From assembly GCA_028829895.1 (NCBI GenBank), contig CM054181.1, positions 63,853,759 through 63,917,758 on the forward strand: 64,000 bases of DNA, in the 5' to 3' direction. Below, one piece after another: positions 44,866-57,414 of the stretch. The stretch is from Sinotaia quadrata. Lineage: Eukaryota; Mollusca; Gastropoda; Architaenioglossa; Viviparidae. The position numbers were made by a program, and so were the translations under genes. A model generated the notes under the pieces. It ran no database searches, was not told the origin of the DNA, and worked only from the letters and a program-made list of their open reading frames with translations. Numbering within the stretch: the stretch's first letter is position 1; each line of letters begins with the position of its first letter.

Positions 44866-44933
44866 GACACCATTTTAAGCGTAATTATAATTTTGAATGT
44901 AATTAGATTTACAATTTATTCCGCCGTCGACGC

Positions 44934-45050
44934 TTTGGCGAGCCAACCTCCAGCTCTCCACATGAGAAGCTTTTGGCGAGCCAACCTCCAGCTCTCCATA
45001 TGAGAAGCTTTTGGCGAGCCAACCTCCAGCTCTCCACATGAAAAGCTTTT
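44934..45050. repeat. 38-bp minisatellite, 3 copies
   Basis: TTGGCGAGCCAACCTCCAGC repeats at exact 38-bp steps (44937, 44975, 45013 for GGCGAG). TTGGCGAGCCAA is itself nearly palindromic. Confidence 0.95.
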
Positions 45051-45059
45051 GGCTTACGC

Positions 45060-45791
45060 CTACACTCACACGATTCCGGAAAATGATTGCAAACCATTTT
45101 CATAATTATTGCTGTCGCTGTTGTTTTTAATGCCACTAATATAATTCCTTTACATCATATTAGAAATGAAGCAGTTAAAGAAAGAAAAAGAACAGTCCTT
45201 GCGAATCAACATATCGTCTTCGACGCCACACCGGTTCCAGAAATTTGCAGGATGTTTACCTTTCAACTGGATCAACGTTCCAGACCTCCGGTTTCGATTT
45301 TCGTCGCCAGACACTTCCATTGCAATTTAGACGAACATTGCTAAGCTAATGTTGACCACGAGGTTCCACTCAATGGTCAGACATTAATGGTCTGTTTTAT
45401 GGAAGATTTGTGATCAATATCTTATTTTGTTGCCTAATGAGAGATTGGTTTGTTGCCGTCGCATAATAAAATTGGAGTTTGGTTGAGGTGCGCGGAGGGG
45501 AATGGAAGGGATGGGTGAGAGTAAAAATAACGACGGTGGTAGCTGGCTCTCATGTTTCTAGTTTAATTCCCATTTCGTCTTGTCACTGGCTCCTGGTTTA
45601 ATTTTCGATTCAGCATTCTGTGATCCTTGTAAGAGAAAGAAACTTCCATGACCAAGCATGGCACTACCCGTCAATTAGATTAAACTACCAAGCACATAGG
45701 TAGTGGGTGTGGAAAGAAGTTATTTTTTTTATCAGCCTCCTTAATTAAATAATCCCTTTTATTTATGATTTTCTTGTTTCTGTGCTCTCTC

Positions 45792-45847
<56 letters not shown>

Positions 45848-46179
45848 TGTGCACAAGCAGAAATGTTAAATTTACAAAATATCAGAAAAAAATAGACGAG
45901 GCTGGGAGAGCAACAGCTTAATAATTTGATTGAAAAGTGGATTTCCTTTTAGTTTTAATATTCATTTATTTTTAATGGAAGCGCTTGTTGTAGAGTTCAA
46001 GAGAAAACTTCACTTGAAACACTTTTATGTCCATGGCGCCATTGCATTTATATTTTACATCTCATCTATCATATTTTGTTCTTTAAAAAAAAATTAACTT
46101 AATGATGACATCCGTTAAATTAAATCAACGCGATCGATGACGTCAAGTAATGTCGAAAGGAAAAAATGTCCATGAGAAT

Positions 46180-46217
<38 letters not shown>

Positions 46218-46675
46218 TATTTGAGAAAGACAGAGAAAGTGTATACATTTGCTTACGTGTCTGGGTGCGAGTAAGAGAGAGAAAGGGTTAATAGTTTTGT
46301 TTGCATGCATATTGTACGTGGATACCTAAGCGGGGGGGGGGAGCGAAGGGAGCGGGGCGTCGAGGACCCGCCTGACTTGAGATAATTCAAATTGCACAAG
46401 ATTACACCTAGTTGACACTTGACAAATTCTGCGATCAGTTTGCAAAGTCCGTGCGGGATCTGATGTGCGGTCGAGAGCTGACGCGTGCCGGGTAGGGTTT
46501 CGCTAATCAATTTTCTCATTAGTGTTTACTTCTCTGAATTTCACAAATCATGATCCACACTGTCTGTAATTGTACGGAGAGAATTTATCAACTGCCCTCT
46601 TCGTTTAGATTCAGTGTGCGACGTTTCCGGTCTTCAGTGTCTGCAGGTAGTTTTCAGCTTTTCATTTCAGTTAAT
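45060..46675. other. Non-coding sequence with CT microsatellites
   Basis: CT runs lie at 45785-45845 and 46183-46214 and a G run at 46331-46341. An 85-codon plus-strand frame at 45087-45344 has a hydrophobic start but no recognisable family, and is left unannotated as a gene. Confidence 0.5.
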
Positions 46676-46684
46676 GTAACCTTT

Positions 46685-46858
46685 ATGTTTTACCCACAAT
46701 ACTTTTCCCATTATGCTTCCTTTTTACTTTTGTTTTACCCAAATGCCTTTCCCAAAATGCTTTACCTTTAATTCTTTTCCCATATTGTTACCCTTTCCCA
46801 TAATGCTTTTCCTATAATGCCTTTCCACTAATACTTTCCCACAGTGCTTTTTCGTTTC
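46685..46858. repeat. ~17-bp degenerate repeat
   Basis: CTTTTCCCATAATGC-type blocks recur irregularly. Confidence 0.75.
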
Positions 46859-47039
46859 GTACATACTGTCAGTACTTTTGTTGCATGTATATTTGCATAG
46901 TGCCTCAGTCTCACTCATCGCTACTCAGTCCCTCAGGTTGATTCATCCTCGATTAATATCTCATTCTCACACATCACTGCTCAATACCATAAGGCGAAGT
47001 GAGAGATACAAGTTTGACAGGGTAAAAGGTCTTGTGACT

Positions 47040-47300
47040 TGGCGGTGTTACCGTTGAGAGGAGAGCGGTGCCAATCTGATTGGGTCAAAGATTCTGATTT
47101 GATAGTAGTTCTGTTGAGAGGAGAGCGGTGCCAATCTGATTGGGTCAAAGATTCTGATTTGATAGTAGTTCTGTTGAGAGGAGAACGGTACAAATCTGAT
47201 TGGGTCAAAGATTCTATGATTTGGTAGTAGTTCTGTTGAGAGGAGAACGGTGCCAATCTGATTGGGTCAAAGATTCTATGATTTGGTAGTAGTTCCATAG
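47040..47300. repeat. 60-62-bp minisatellite, 4 copies
   Basis: GTTGAGAGGAGAGCGGTGCC followed by AATCTGATTGGGTCAAAG; the first two full copies are identical and the later ones carry ACGGTRC and a TAT insertion. Confidence 0.94.
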
Positions 47301-47914
47301 AATGGATAAAGGCTCGGGGCTGACAGGGTCAACGTCCTGATGACTTGGAAGCAGTAACCTCGGGCAGAGGGAGGTGCAGGTGGGGGTGATTATTCGTGAT
47401 ACCGTTGTTCGGAGAAGAACAAGTCACGTGTTCTTTTCTGTATTTTTTATTTCAGTTTATGCAAGCAACTTGCATAACACTCTTGGGGACGTCACAGCAC
47501 ACGTCACAGTTCTGTTACTGTTCGGCAAAACATATTAACGATTTAAATCAGTGTGTACTTGTATTCATTCCAGGTTGTCAAATTAAATGTAAAGAACATT
47601 TTAAATATCAAAACAGTTGTCATCGTGTAGTGTGCATCTCGCATGGAAGTCGCTGAACACATAACCCATCACCCTGTCACTCGTCCTTCACCTTCAACCT
47701 GTTGATCTCACATGCTGCAGTGCTTGTCGTCATGCCACGTTGACGTGCTGCACCAGCCATGACGTTCTTTCAAGTGTGTCAAACAGCCTTGCAGACATGA
47801 TGTTCAATCGGGCAGGCCAGATTAAGGTATTTAAATTTCGACGGGGGACAGAGTGGGTGGGGTGGGATAACATTACTTGCCTCATTTGTTATTACTGATC
47901 AAAAGTTTCTCTAA

Positions 47915-48085
47915 GGTCGTAACTTTCAACGGCGGTAAACTACAAAACGCTTCTGTCAGGATTTTGTTGTTTTAGTCTTTGCCTCGGTCGTAACTTTCAA
48001 TGGCGGTAAACTACAAAACACTTCTGTCAGGATTTTGTTGTTTTAACGGTCGTAACTTTCAATGGCGGTAAACTACAAAACGTTT
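47915..48085. repeat. Minisatellite, 3 copies (~60-77 bp)
   Basis: GGTCGTAACTTTCAAYGGCG then GTAAACTACAAAACRCTTCT; spacing shortens between copies 2 and 3. Confidence 0.9.
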
Positions 48086-48279
48086 GAGAAGCGTTGACCA
48101 GATAATACACAGGGATGATTTAGTTTAACTTGTCAAGAGAGATTAATCATTTTGATTGGTTAGTTGGTTGGTTGACTGATTGATTGCAGTGCATTCAAAT
48201 TAAATCTGCTCTATGTCATGAACATGGTCATAATTAAATAGATGTAGTTGCTGGCCACTTGCTAAAAAGTATCTGTAGA

Positions 48280-48475
48280 GCGCGGAATAATTTTTACTTT
48301 TTCTTTAGTATCAACAATCGTTACTGAGTGCAAATCTTTAGACTGGAATAATTTTTACTTTTTCTTTAGTATCAACAATCGTTACTGAGTGCAAATCTTT
48401 AGACTGGAATAATTTTTACTTTTTCTTTAGTATCAACAATCGTTACTGAGTGCAAATCTTTAGACTGGAATAATG
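48280..48475. repeat. 61-bp minisatellite, 3 copies
   Basis: GGAATAATTTTTACTTTTTC and CAACAATCGTTACTGAGTGC repeat in exact 61-bp steps with almost no differences. Confidence 0.95.
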
Positions 48476-48479
48476 TCAT

Positions 48480-49400
48480 CTGTCCAAAATTATTTCTGTT
48501 TATCTGCTTTTTGTTTATTTTTAATGTAAATAAGAAACGATTACTGGCATGTAGGGACAACACTCTTCTTTGTTGTGAACAACCAAAGCCCTAAATTCTT
48601 CATGTTGGTTTTTTTTTTTACAGTTCAGTATATACTAAGGAAAACACAATAAAGAACCTAATATGAATTTTTTTTTTAAATTAAAAATAATGAAACATCT
48701 GCAACATCTTATAAAAACAAAAACAAAACAGTTATATTAGGTTTGGACAAGAAGTGTACTCTTATATGTAAAAACTCACTTTTCTCGTTATTACCCCACT
48801 CTCACTTTATCGACAAAATCCTTTACGTTCTTCATGTACCCAATTTCTCATTAAAGTTGGGTTGTCAGTCCATGACCTTTCCGCACTTGTCCCATTTATT
48901 TGGATTACACAAGTTTAAAATTAAGGCACTTAAATCATTGGTCACGATTCTTTCAAGAGATTTATTTTTAAAATTATGCGTAGTAATTATTAGAAGCCGA
49001 AAGAGTTACGCCCCTTTCTGAAAATTCAAGCACTGATTTAATCAATAATGCTAATTAGGGACCACCGGAAATTATACCCCTCTCAATTCTCTAACCAGGT
49101 TAACATTAGGACAAAAGAGCAAGTTAAAACTGGGCCGTCCTTTGTGTGCAACAGTCTATCCTTAGCATGCGAGATATCTGTGGGAAATTTTTAATCAAAG
49201 TGTTCGCATGCAACCAATCCCATCGAGCACCATTTCCTTGAAATCTCTTAAATGCGCAGTTAACAACGCGGCCATTAGCACGTAATAGCGCTTGAATAGA
49301 AACCCTTCAATATCACGTGATCTCAAAATCATCCAATCCGAGAGAGAGGAGCTTGTGAGAGGGGTCCTGAAAGAGATGACAACGTATAAAACGTAGATAA
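48480..49400. other. Non-coding sequence
   Basis: AT-rich, no gene or array recognised. Some homopolymer T and A runs occur near 48610 and 48670. Confidence 0.5.
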
Positions 49401-49424
49401 TGAGATAAATCGTTTTCGTTTTCT

Positions 49425-49680
49425 TTTCTTTGAGGGAGGGGGGGGTTGTTCTTTGTTAAATGCTTAATCTTCTCTTCATTTTCTTCATCTATAATGTTTA
49501 GGATATGTATGTGAAGGAGGGGTTTGTTGTTTAGTTAAATACTTAATCTCTCTATTATTCATCTATACTGTTTACGATATGTATGTGAGGGAGGGGGGCG
49601 TTGTTTTGTTAAATAATTAATCCCTCTAAGATGTTGTTCATCTATAATGTTTAGAATATGTATGAGGGAGGGGTTGGGAT
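49425..49680. repeat. ~80-bp degenerate repeat, about 3.5 copies
   Basis: GAGGGAGGGG, TTGTTAAATRCTTAATC and CATCTATAATGTTTAG occur in that order three to four times. Confidence 0.85.
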
Positions 49681-49889
49681 GATGTGTCACAAAAACGTGC
49701 AAATATTAATTAAGTTCAATGCTACTTTATAAAGTAAAGACCCTTGTTTGGGAAAAAATTAAAAGGTTCAAACTGCATCTAGACTGAAATCGCATTACAA
49801 TTTGTAGTACATATTTGAAAAGTGTTTTCTTTAGTATAAAGTTGAAGTTATTTTTCAATATTTCCAATTGAAACATCAAACAATGTACC

Positions 49890-50105
49890 ACTGATTAAAT
49901 ATTTAATTAATTTTAAGCGCTCTGCTGTCCTAACATTTCTGCAAGTATATATGGCTTAGTACTGATTAAATATTTAATAAATTTTAAGCGCTCTGCTGTC
50001 CTAACATTTCTGCAAGTATATATGGCTTAGTACTGATTAAATATTTAATAAATTTTAAGCGCTCTGCTGTCCTAACATTTCTGCAAGTATATATGGCTTA
50101 GTACT
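49890..50105. repeat. 71-bp minisatellite, 3 copies
   Basis: CTGATTAAATATTTAATAAA at 49891, 49962 and 50033; the copies are almost identical. Confidence 0.96.
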
Positions 50106-50249
50106 GTAATAATATTATTTATTGTCTGCCAAGAGCTGCTACAAACATCCATGGCCCACCCAATACAGCAATAAATATATGTTGTCATCACAGTCTTCAA
50201 GTACTGATTTAATGTGTGTGACCTTCCTAGCGCATCAGTGGAAATCAAC

Positions 50250-51255
50250 AGTCTTCACAGTATTGCTATAATACATATGACTCTCCTAGCATTGGTATAT
50301 TACGTATGTCTCTTCTAGCACTGGTATAATACGTATGTCTCTCCTAGCACTGGTATAATAAGTATGTCTCTCCTAGCATTGCCGTAATTTGTACAACTCT
50401 ACTAGCAACCCTTCTAGAAATGCAATATGTATGACTCAACACCACTGCTATAATACGTATGACTCTAATAGCAGTGCTATAATACATATGATTCTCCTAC
50501 AGTGCTATAATTATGACTCTCCTAGCACTGCTATAATACGTATGACTCTACTACCACTGCTGTAATTCGTTGACTCTCCTTGCACTGAAATAATATGTAT
50601 AACGCTCCTAGCACTGCAATATTATGTATGCTCTCCATGCACTCCTATAATACGTATGACTCTAATAACACTTCTAAAATATGTCAGACTCTCCTAACAC
50701 TCCTATAATATTTATGACTCTCCCAGCATTGATATAATATGTATGTCTCTCCTAGCACTGCTATACCATGTATGATTCTCTTAGTACTGCTATAATATGT
50801 ATGATTCTCCTGATACAGCTGTAATGCATATGACTCTCCAAGCACTGTAGTAATATGTATGTCTCTCCAAGCACTGCTATAATACGTATGATTCTCCTAG
50901 CACTGCTGTAATATGTATAACGCTCCTAGCACTGCAATAATTAGTATGAATCTCCTAGTGTTCCTATAAAACGTATGACTCTCCCACCATTACATATTAT
51001 ATATATGACTCGCCTAGCACTGCTATAATATGTATGATTCTCCTGGCACAGCGATAATATGTATAACTCTCCTAGTATTGCTGTAATATGTATGACTCTC
51101 CAGGCACTTCAGTAATATGCATGACTCTCCCAGCATTGCTATAATACTTATGACTCTCCAAGCACTGCTGCAACACTTATGACCCCCCTAAGCATTGCTG
51201 TAATACGTACGGACTCTCCAAGCACTGAAAATAATAAGCATACGTCTCCTTCATA
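50250..51255. repeat. ~29-bp degenerate array, roughly 35 copies
   Basis: The consensus unit contains GCTATAATACGTATGACTCT followed by CCTAGCACT. Most copies carry 1-6 changes and small indels, so this is a large, old minisatellite of about 1 kb. Confidence 0.9.
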
Positions 51256-51259
51256 GCGA

Positions 51260-52245
51260 CGCAGTAAATATCGACAATGACCTGACTAGCAGCCTTGTTA
51301 CTGCACTGTATCTATGGCCATGCGTCTCTGATTTGTGGTGGGAATGTCCTGCATCGATTCCCTATTCCCCGAGGCGTGGGAAGGGCAGTGGGAAGTGACA
51401 AATACGCTGATTTCTATGTGCGTTGAAGGGAATCGATTTAAAGGTCCCCCTGCGACTCTTGGTCCAAACTAATTTGCTGCAATGCCGCACTGCTGCTGGT
51501 CCAATCGTCCGACATGTTGTTGGCTGTGTTTATGATGTCTTCAGTCGCCTTTTGTCGTAAGTGCTAATGTGTGACCGTCATTAATTTATTGTAAGGATAG
51601 TGGCCAAATTGCTTGTTGTTCAAAATTTTAGTGAGCTGTTTGCTGGGTGGGTGGGGAATGTGAGGGGATATGGAAAAGGCATTTCTAGATATTTTGCTAT
51701 AGACCAATAAAAGAAAGACAGGCACCATTACACGTTTTTCTTTCGACAAACAGAAATGAAGATACGGAGGCATAGCTAAAGCCAGCCAGCTTAAGACACA
51801 ATGAGAAAGATAGGCTGAAAAAGATGTACTTAAACAAATAGACTAAGACAAAGAGAAAAATATTAGAAATAGTCCAGATGGTGTGTAAAAGAGAGGTGAA
51901 AACGAAATTGTTAAATTTGCATACATGCATACACACACATATATACATACATATTTTGTGGCGGATTATTAATTACTTGTGAATGCTGGAGGGGAGAAAA
52001 ACGAGAAAAATTAAATATTGGTTAATTACTCCACTGCTTCTCAGACTGATGCCGCACACCGAAAATGACACGTCACAAACCGTCTAGTCTAGGGTAAACA
52101 CGTAAAATTTAATAACTAGCTTGGAGCCCGCAGACTCTCGTGATGAATACGGTCCCTATAATTATTACACATATGACGTCACGGGACGATACAAAATAAA
52201 AATAGTCATCACGCGTGCGCTATAACATCAACGTATAGGTAGGTC
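51260..52245. other. Non-coding sequence
   Basis: No gene or array was recognised. Confidence 0.5.
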
Positions 52246-52254
52246 CTACTGTGT

Positions 52255-52925
52255 ATGACCCATTCAAAAACACTCTCTCTATCTATGTCCCATTCAAAAA
52301 CACACTCAATGTTTATGACCCATTCAAAAACACTCTCTATGTCCCATTCAAAAACACATTTAATGTATATGACCCATTCAAAAACACTCTCTGTCTATGT
52401 CCCATTCAAAAACACACTCATTGTCTATGACCCATTCAAAAACACACTCAATGTCTATGACCCATTCAAAACTACACTCTCTATCTATGTCCCATTCAAA
52501 AACACTCTCTATGACCCATTCAAAAACACACTCACTGTCTATGTCCCATTCAAAAACACTCTCTATGACCCATTCAAAAACACTATGTCCCATTCAAAAA
52601 CTCACTCAATGTCTATGACCTATTCAAAACACACTCACTAAGACCCATTCAAAAAACACACTCACTGTCTAAGACCCATTTGGAAGCACACTCACTAAGA
52701 CACATTCAAAAACACACTCACTGTCTAAGACCCATTTAGAAGCATACTCACTGTCTAAGACCCATTCAAAAACCACACTCACTGTCTAAGACCCATTCAA
52801 AAAACACACTCACTCTCTAAGACCCATTCAAAAAACACACTCACTGTCTAAGACCCATTCAAAAGAACACACTCACTGTCTAAGACCCATTCAAAAGAAC
52901 ACACTCACTGTCTAAGACCCATTCA
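52255..52925. repeat. ~22-30-bp array, about 25 copies
   Basis: CCCATTCAAAAACACACTCA with TCTATGTC, TCTATGAC or TCTAAGAC linkers. The left half uses TATG linkers and the right half TAAG linkers. Open frames on both strands are repeat artefacts. Confidence 0.93.
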
Positions 52926-53579
52926 GAAACAAAAAGTAAAACCCGTAAAGATCATATTCACTAAAGCATACAAAAACGCAGAAGCGATGGACTCTGCTGA
53001 ATCTAAACATAGCAAAACACTCAGGTTCAGACTTGCTAATGACCTGCGCGCATGCAATTAGCCAAACTGTCAATCACTTGTACAGCAGAAACATAACCAG
53101 TCAAGAACGCTGACAATCAAACAGAATAAGAGTTTGACGCACACGCAGTCTTATGAGGTTTCTATACGCGCGTACAACGTGGCTCACTCTTCGCGAACCT
53201 TCTGGCCAAATGCCTCACTACCAAGTTTTGTCCGTGACGAAAAATGCTGAAGTTGAGAAGAAATATTCTTGTCAGGGTTAATGTTGAATTTAAGGCGCAA
53301 AAGAAATCATGCGAAACTTCAATTGTAAATTACTTCTGCTTATTTTTCACAGAGCATTTTTAACTTTCCAACCCTTGTTTTCTTTAGAATTCTTCCCGAA
53401 TCTTTCGGCTGTCATACTATCTCCGGAATTAGTAGCTTTTACAAGCCTAATCTTTTGTCATCCGTGATTTTCTCCATCTCGTCTTCCTTTTATCTCATTA
53501 TTTTCTCCATCTCTCTTCCTTTTATCTCCTAATTGTTTTCCCTAATTTTCGTTTCTATACTTTCCTATCTGTTTACCTT

Positions 53580-54110
53580 TCTTCACTGATATCTCCATCT
53601 CTTTCCTACCTCATTGGTACTTTCATCTCTTTCCTGTCTCGTACCTCAATGTCATTCCTACCTCACTAGTGCCTCCATCTCTTTCCTACCTCACTGGTGC
53701 CTCCATCTCTTTCCCATATTAGTACATCGATCACTTTCTTATCTCATTGGTACCACCATCTCTTTGCTATCTCTCTGGTACCTCTAACTCTTTCATATGT
53801 CACTGGTACCTCATTACCTCCTTGTATCTCCATTTCTTTCTTACCTCGTCGGTACCTCCATCTCTTTCTTATCTCTCTGGTACCTCCATCTCTTGTACCC
53901 TACTAGTACCCCTTTCTCTTTATTACCTCGTTAATCCTCACTGATATATTCATTTATTTCCTACCTCACTGCTACCGCTATCTCTTTCCTACCTCTCTCG
54001 CCTACCTCACTATTACCTCGATCTCTTTCCTACATCACTAGTAACTCTCTTTCCTATCTCACTAGTACCTCTATCTCTTTCCTACGTCATTAATACCTCC
54101 ATCTCATCCC
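53580..54110. repeat. ~27-bp pyrimidine-rich degenerate array
   Basis: Copies of CTCACTGGTACCTCCATCTC with TTTCCTAC linkers, heavily diverged; many hold GGTACC. Confidence 0.85.
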
Positions 54111-54496
54111 TATCAAACTTTTTCTATCTGTCTGGTTTTCTTATTTTGTTCGAAGTCATTGTCTTAATGTCTTTTTTACATCGAATTTTTACCTTTCCAT
54201 CTACATTCTTACATTACTGCTCAGTCATCTGATTATCTTTCTCAGTAAATTCTCTTGATTATTTGCTTTCAAAATCTCGGGGGGGTGGGGGGTCTCTTTC
54301 TTTGTTTGAGATTTTATAGTGTTTTTTCTTACTTCTCTTTACAGCTTCAATTTGTATTTGCTTTCCCTGTTTGTTTTGTGGGTGATGTTGGTGTTTTCTT
54401 TTTAAATTTGTTTTTGTTTTGTTTTCTGTTTGGGGGAGGGGTGGTGGTGTCAGTTCTTAGCTCCCTTCTCGGCCTACACCTATTTTCGATTCTCTT

Positions 54497-54583
54497 TCTC
54501 TATCGGCTTAGATCCTTTAGAGAAACGTAATATAGAGTGACCTATCGGCTTACATTCTTTAGAGAAACTTTATATAGAGTGAC
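54497..54583. repeat. ~46-bp tandem duplication
   Basis: TATCGGCTTARATYCTTTAG and ATATAGAGTGAC occur twice. Confidence 0.85.
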
Positions 54584-55132
54584 TACGTAACTTATACTTA
54601 CACACTCACAAGATCTGTCCTGACGGATTTAACTAGGCAGCGTTGTTTTAAGTATTTATGACACGTGCGCCACTTGGTTAATGAAGATAATAATTATTAT
54701 TATTAATTAATCTTTCTTAACTAATTTCAAATGATGAGAATATTAATTTTATTTTATTAATGATTCTCCAACAGACACCACTCGTCTTTCACTTGGCGGA
54801 TATGTTGGCCTTGTAAACGTTTTCACAGTTCCACAACATAAAACAACATTTACAGTCACACAAGGTTTTCTGCATCTGGAAAACTTCTTACTAAGGAGAA
54901 GACAAATCCTATTTTAATCTATATTTAATGAGCCTCCATCCACCCACTTTCTTCTCCAACATAAGATTATCAATATCAATATGAGTAAGAAGGCCAATAA
55001 ATTTATTAAAAGAAAAATCAACTATACAAATGACAATTACAATGAAACAGATAATTTGACATCAATATTCCACGAACCCACATTCGGATAATTATAGTTT
55101 ACAGTCTCTCTCTACATATATATATAATAGTA

Positions 55133-55167
<35 letters not shown>

Positions 55168-55791
55168 CTCAAGCTGTACGGTAAATATGAACGTGACATC
55201 ACATCCCTGATCAATACTGTCAAGCTCTGCAATAAGGACATTAACATGAAATTCGGCCTTGAGAAATGTGGACGAATTGTCATCCAGAAAGGCAAGGTCA
55301 AAACAATAGAGGGCCTGCAAATCGACATCGGAAAAATCAACGATGTTTCAAAGGAAAAGGGATATAAGTATCTTGGAATACTACAGCTTCAAGAAAATAT
55401 GCAGAGAGAAATGAAGTCCAAAGTTAAGAGAGAATATGAAAAACGTGTTAGACAAGTCCTGAAGTCCAACCTAAATGGGGCGAACAAAATACAAACCCTT
55501 AATGCATACGCAATACCTATAGTAAGCTACAATGGAGGTATCATAGATTGGATAGCAAATGAAATAAATGAACTGGACAGAAAAACAAGAAAACTATTCA
55601 CAATACATAAAGCCTTACACCCCAAAGCAGACGTAGACAGGCTCGATGTATCTCGAAAAATGGGAGGCCGAGGTCTCAAGAAAATCAAACATGTCATTGA
55701 AGGAGAAGTCTTTGGCCTTGTGGACTACATCTGGAATAACAACAAAGATGATCCACTGATAGAAGCAGTAAAGATGAGTGGACTATTCTAA
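55168..55791 (+). pseudogene. Non-LTR reverse transcriptase C-terminal fragment
   Basis: The frame starts at the microsatellite edge with LKLYGK, the residues that normally follow the catalytic [FY]MDD motif; the DD position is replaced by AAT codons. It continues through MKFGLEKC, YKYLG and the thumb region (YAIPIVSY, LDRKTRKL, HPKADVDRLDV, GGRGL) and stops at 55789-55791. These motifs match R2-group elements with a restriction-enzyme-like endonuclease. Without fingers and palm it cannot be active. Confidence 0.85.
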
Positions 55792-55859
55792 CCCCCAGAA
55801 ACAAAGAAGCATGAAAGAAAACAACAACAAAGCAAGAACTAGCACATACCTGGAGCCAG

Positions 55860-56440
55860 AAACCTCTGCATGGCCAGTATGTACGACAAGCCGACGAAAT
55901 ATCAACAAAGCAATCAACTTACAAATGGTTGAAAGAGGCAGAATACACCAAACGACACAATGAAGTGGCAAAACACATACATAGAAATCTGTGTGAGAAC
56001 TATGGCATAAAAACCCCAGAAAGAGCATGGATGCACCAACCAGAAGCAGTCACCGAAACGAAGTCAAAATACTGTGGGACTTCGAGATAAGAACAGATCG
56101 TGTGATTCCTGCACGACCAGACATTGTAGTTGTCATTAAGTCCAACAGAATAGCAACAATCATTGATGTTGATGTTCCAAATGATAGAAACATAAAAACA
56201 AAAGAAAGAGAAGAAATAGAAAATACCAAGATCTCAGATTAGAAATTCAGAGACTGTGGAATGTAAAAGCAGAAGTGATACCTATAGTGATAGGAGTCTT
56301 GGGGAACATAACATCTGAATTGGAAGGCTACCTGAATAAACTCCCTGGAAACCATAGATTCGCTCCACTACTCAAAGCAGCGCTCCTCGGAAGTGCCCAC
56401 ATCCTCCGTAAAACCTTGGATCTCCCAGAATCTTGGTAAG
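55860..56440 (+). pseudogene. R2-group endonuclease region, frameshifted
   Basis: Three frames join into one conserved region: LHGQYVRQ...TYKWLKEAE...NYGI (55862-56060), then VKILWDF...RPDIVVV...IIDVDVP (56060-56235), then YQDLRLEIQRLW...VIPIVIG...LLGSAHILRK (56233-56438). RPD followed by IID fits the PD-(D/E)xK-type endonuclease. The CCHC finger expected upstream is missing, consistent with internal deletion. At least two frameshifts make it non-functional. Confidence 0.8.
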
Positions 56441-56491
56441 ATTCCGAGACCTTGTATAACAACCGACAGTCAAACAAAAGTGGAAAAAGGC

Positions 56492-56525
<34 letters not shown>

Positions 56526-56528
<3 letters not shown>

Positions 56529-56916
56529 AGTTAATTTTAAATATTTTCAAATTGTCACTGGTGTCCGGATTTCAATAAGAAAACATACGAATATGAAAAA
56601 AATTAAAAGTGTTATTGTTACTTGTATTCGAATTTCCATAAACAAATTTTTAAATGGGGAAGAAAAATATGCACAAGTTTTAATCATAAGCGCTCATCAG
56701 CACCGAGTGGAGAAAAGCTTGTCATTAATTCAACTGCCTTCTTGTAATGGCAGAGTGATATTTGGCATTGCATATCATCAGCCAATTTTCGCAGTTGAGT
56801 GAGTAAAATGACATTCCCATTTGTAATCAGTCGTCAAGATAGGAATCTGTAATTCAAACTCTATATGTTGAGTTATTATGTTTGACGTCACAAATAGAGC
56901 TTCACATTGATAATTA
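56526..56916 (+). repeat. Dispersed ~0.4-kb repeat, copy A
   Basis: Nearly collinear with 60629-61093: both contain AAATTGTCACTGGTGTCCG, AAAACATACGAATATG, CATAAGCGCTC and GTCACAAATAGAGCTTCACA. Copy A begins exactly at the right TAA border of the non-LTR element. No coding content was recognised. Confidence 0.88.
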
Positions 56917-56919
56917 GAA

Positions 56920-57265
56920 TCGAACTAAGAGTATATCTTTGTCACGTGTCTGGTTATGTTTAATGACCTTGTCACTATATTAGATTCCCCAAATATCAAT
57001 ATTGATTATCGATTCTCTTCAAATACTAGCTGGACGGCCTGACCTATTTTCCATGAATGTGCCAAAGATTCGGGCTTTTATTCAATGACACACAAACAGA
57101 TAAATCAGCTGACGTTCCCAAGCTGATAACATTATCTCCCTTTATTTATTAGTTATGATTATGATTTATTCCTCTGGCTCTGCCCCCAACCAGCTTCTAC
57201 AGTCGATATTACAACAAATTATGTAACATAGGTTCAGATAACAAGTATATTATTTTGAAAACATC
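56920..57265. other. Non-coding sequence
   Basis: No gene or array was recognised. Confidence 0.5.
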
Positions 57266-57275
57266 GCATGAAGGG

Positions 57276-57412
57276 GAGAGAGAGAGAGAGAGAGATCCAT
57301 ATAAGAAATTATTCTTCATTCCAAGAGAACATTCGTCAATGGATGGATGGATGGATGGATGATGGATGGATGGATGGATGGATGGGTGGACGGATGGATG
57401 GATGGATAGATA
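57276..57412. repeat. GA microsatellite and GGAT array
   Basis: GA run at ~57276-57294 and GGAT steps at 57340-57410 with a single GATG break. Confidence 0.96.
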
Positions 57413-57414
57413 TG

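Larger units (their letters stand above)
55127..56525 (+). mobile_element. Decayed R2-group (Dong/R4-like) non-LTR element in TAA repeats
   Basis: Left and right borders are TAA microsatellites (~55127-55167 and 56491-56525). Between them lie a 5'-truncated reverse transcriptase end and a C-terminal endonuclease-like region on the plus strand, broken by frameshifts. Insertion into TAA repeats is known for Dong-type elements. No target duplication can be defined inside a microsatellite. Confidence 0.75.

Noticed and set aside
45087..45344. 85-codon plus-strand frame with hydrophobic N-terminus
   Set aside because: It could mimic a signal peptide, but there is no cleavage-site or propeptide pattern and no family I recognise.
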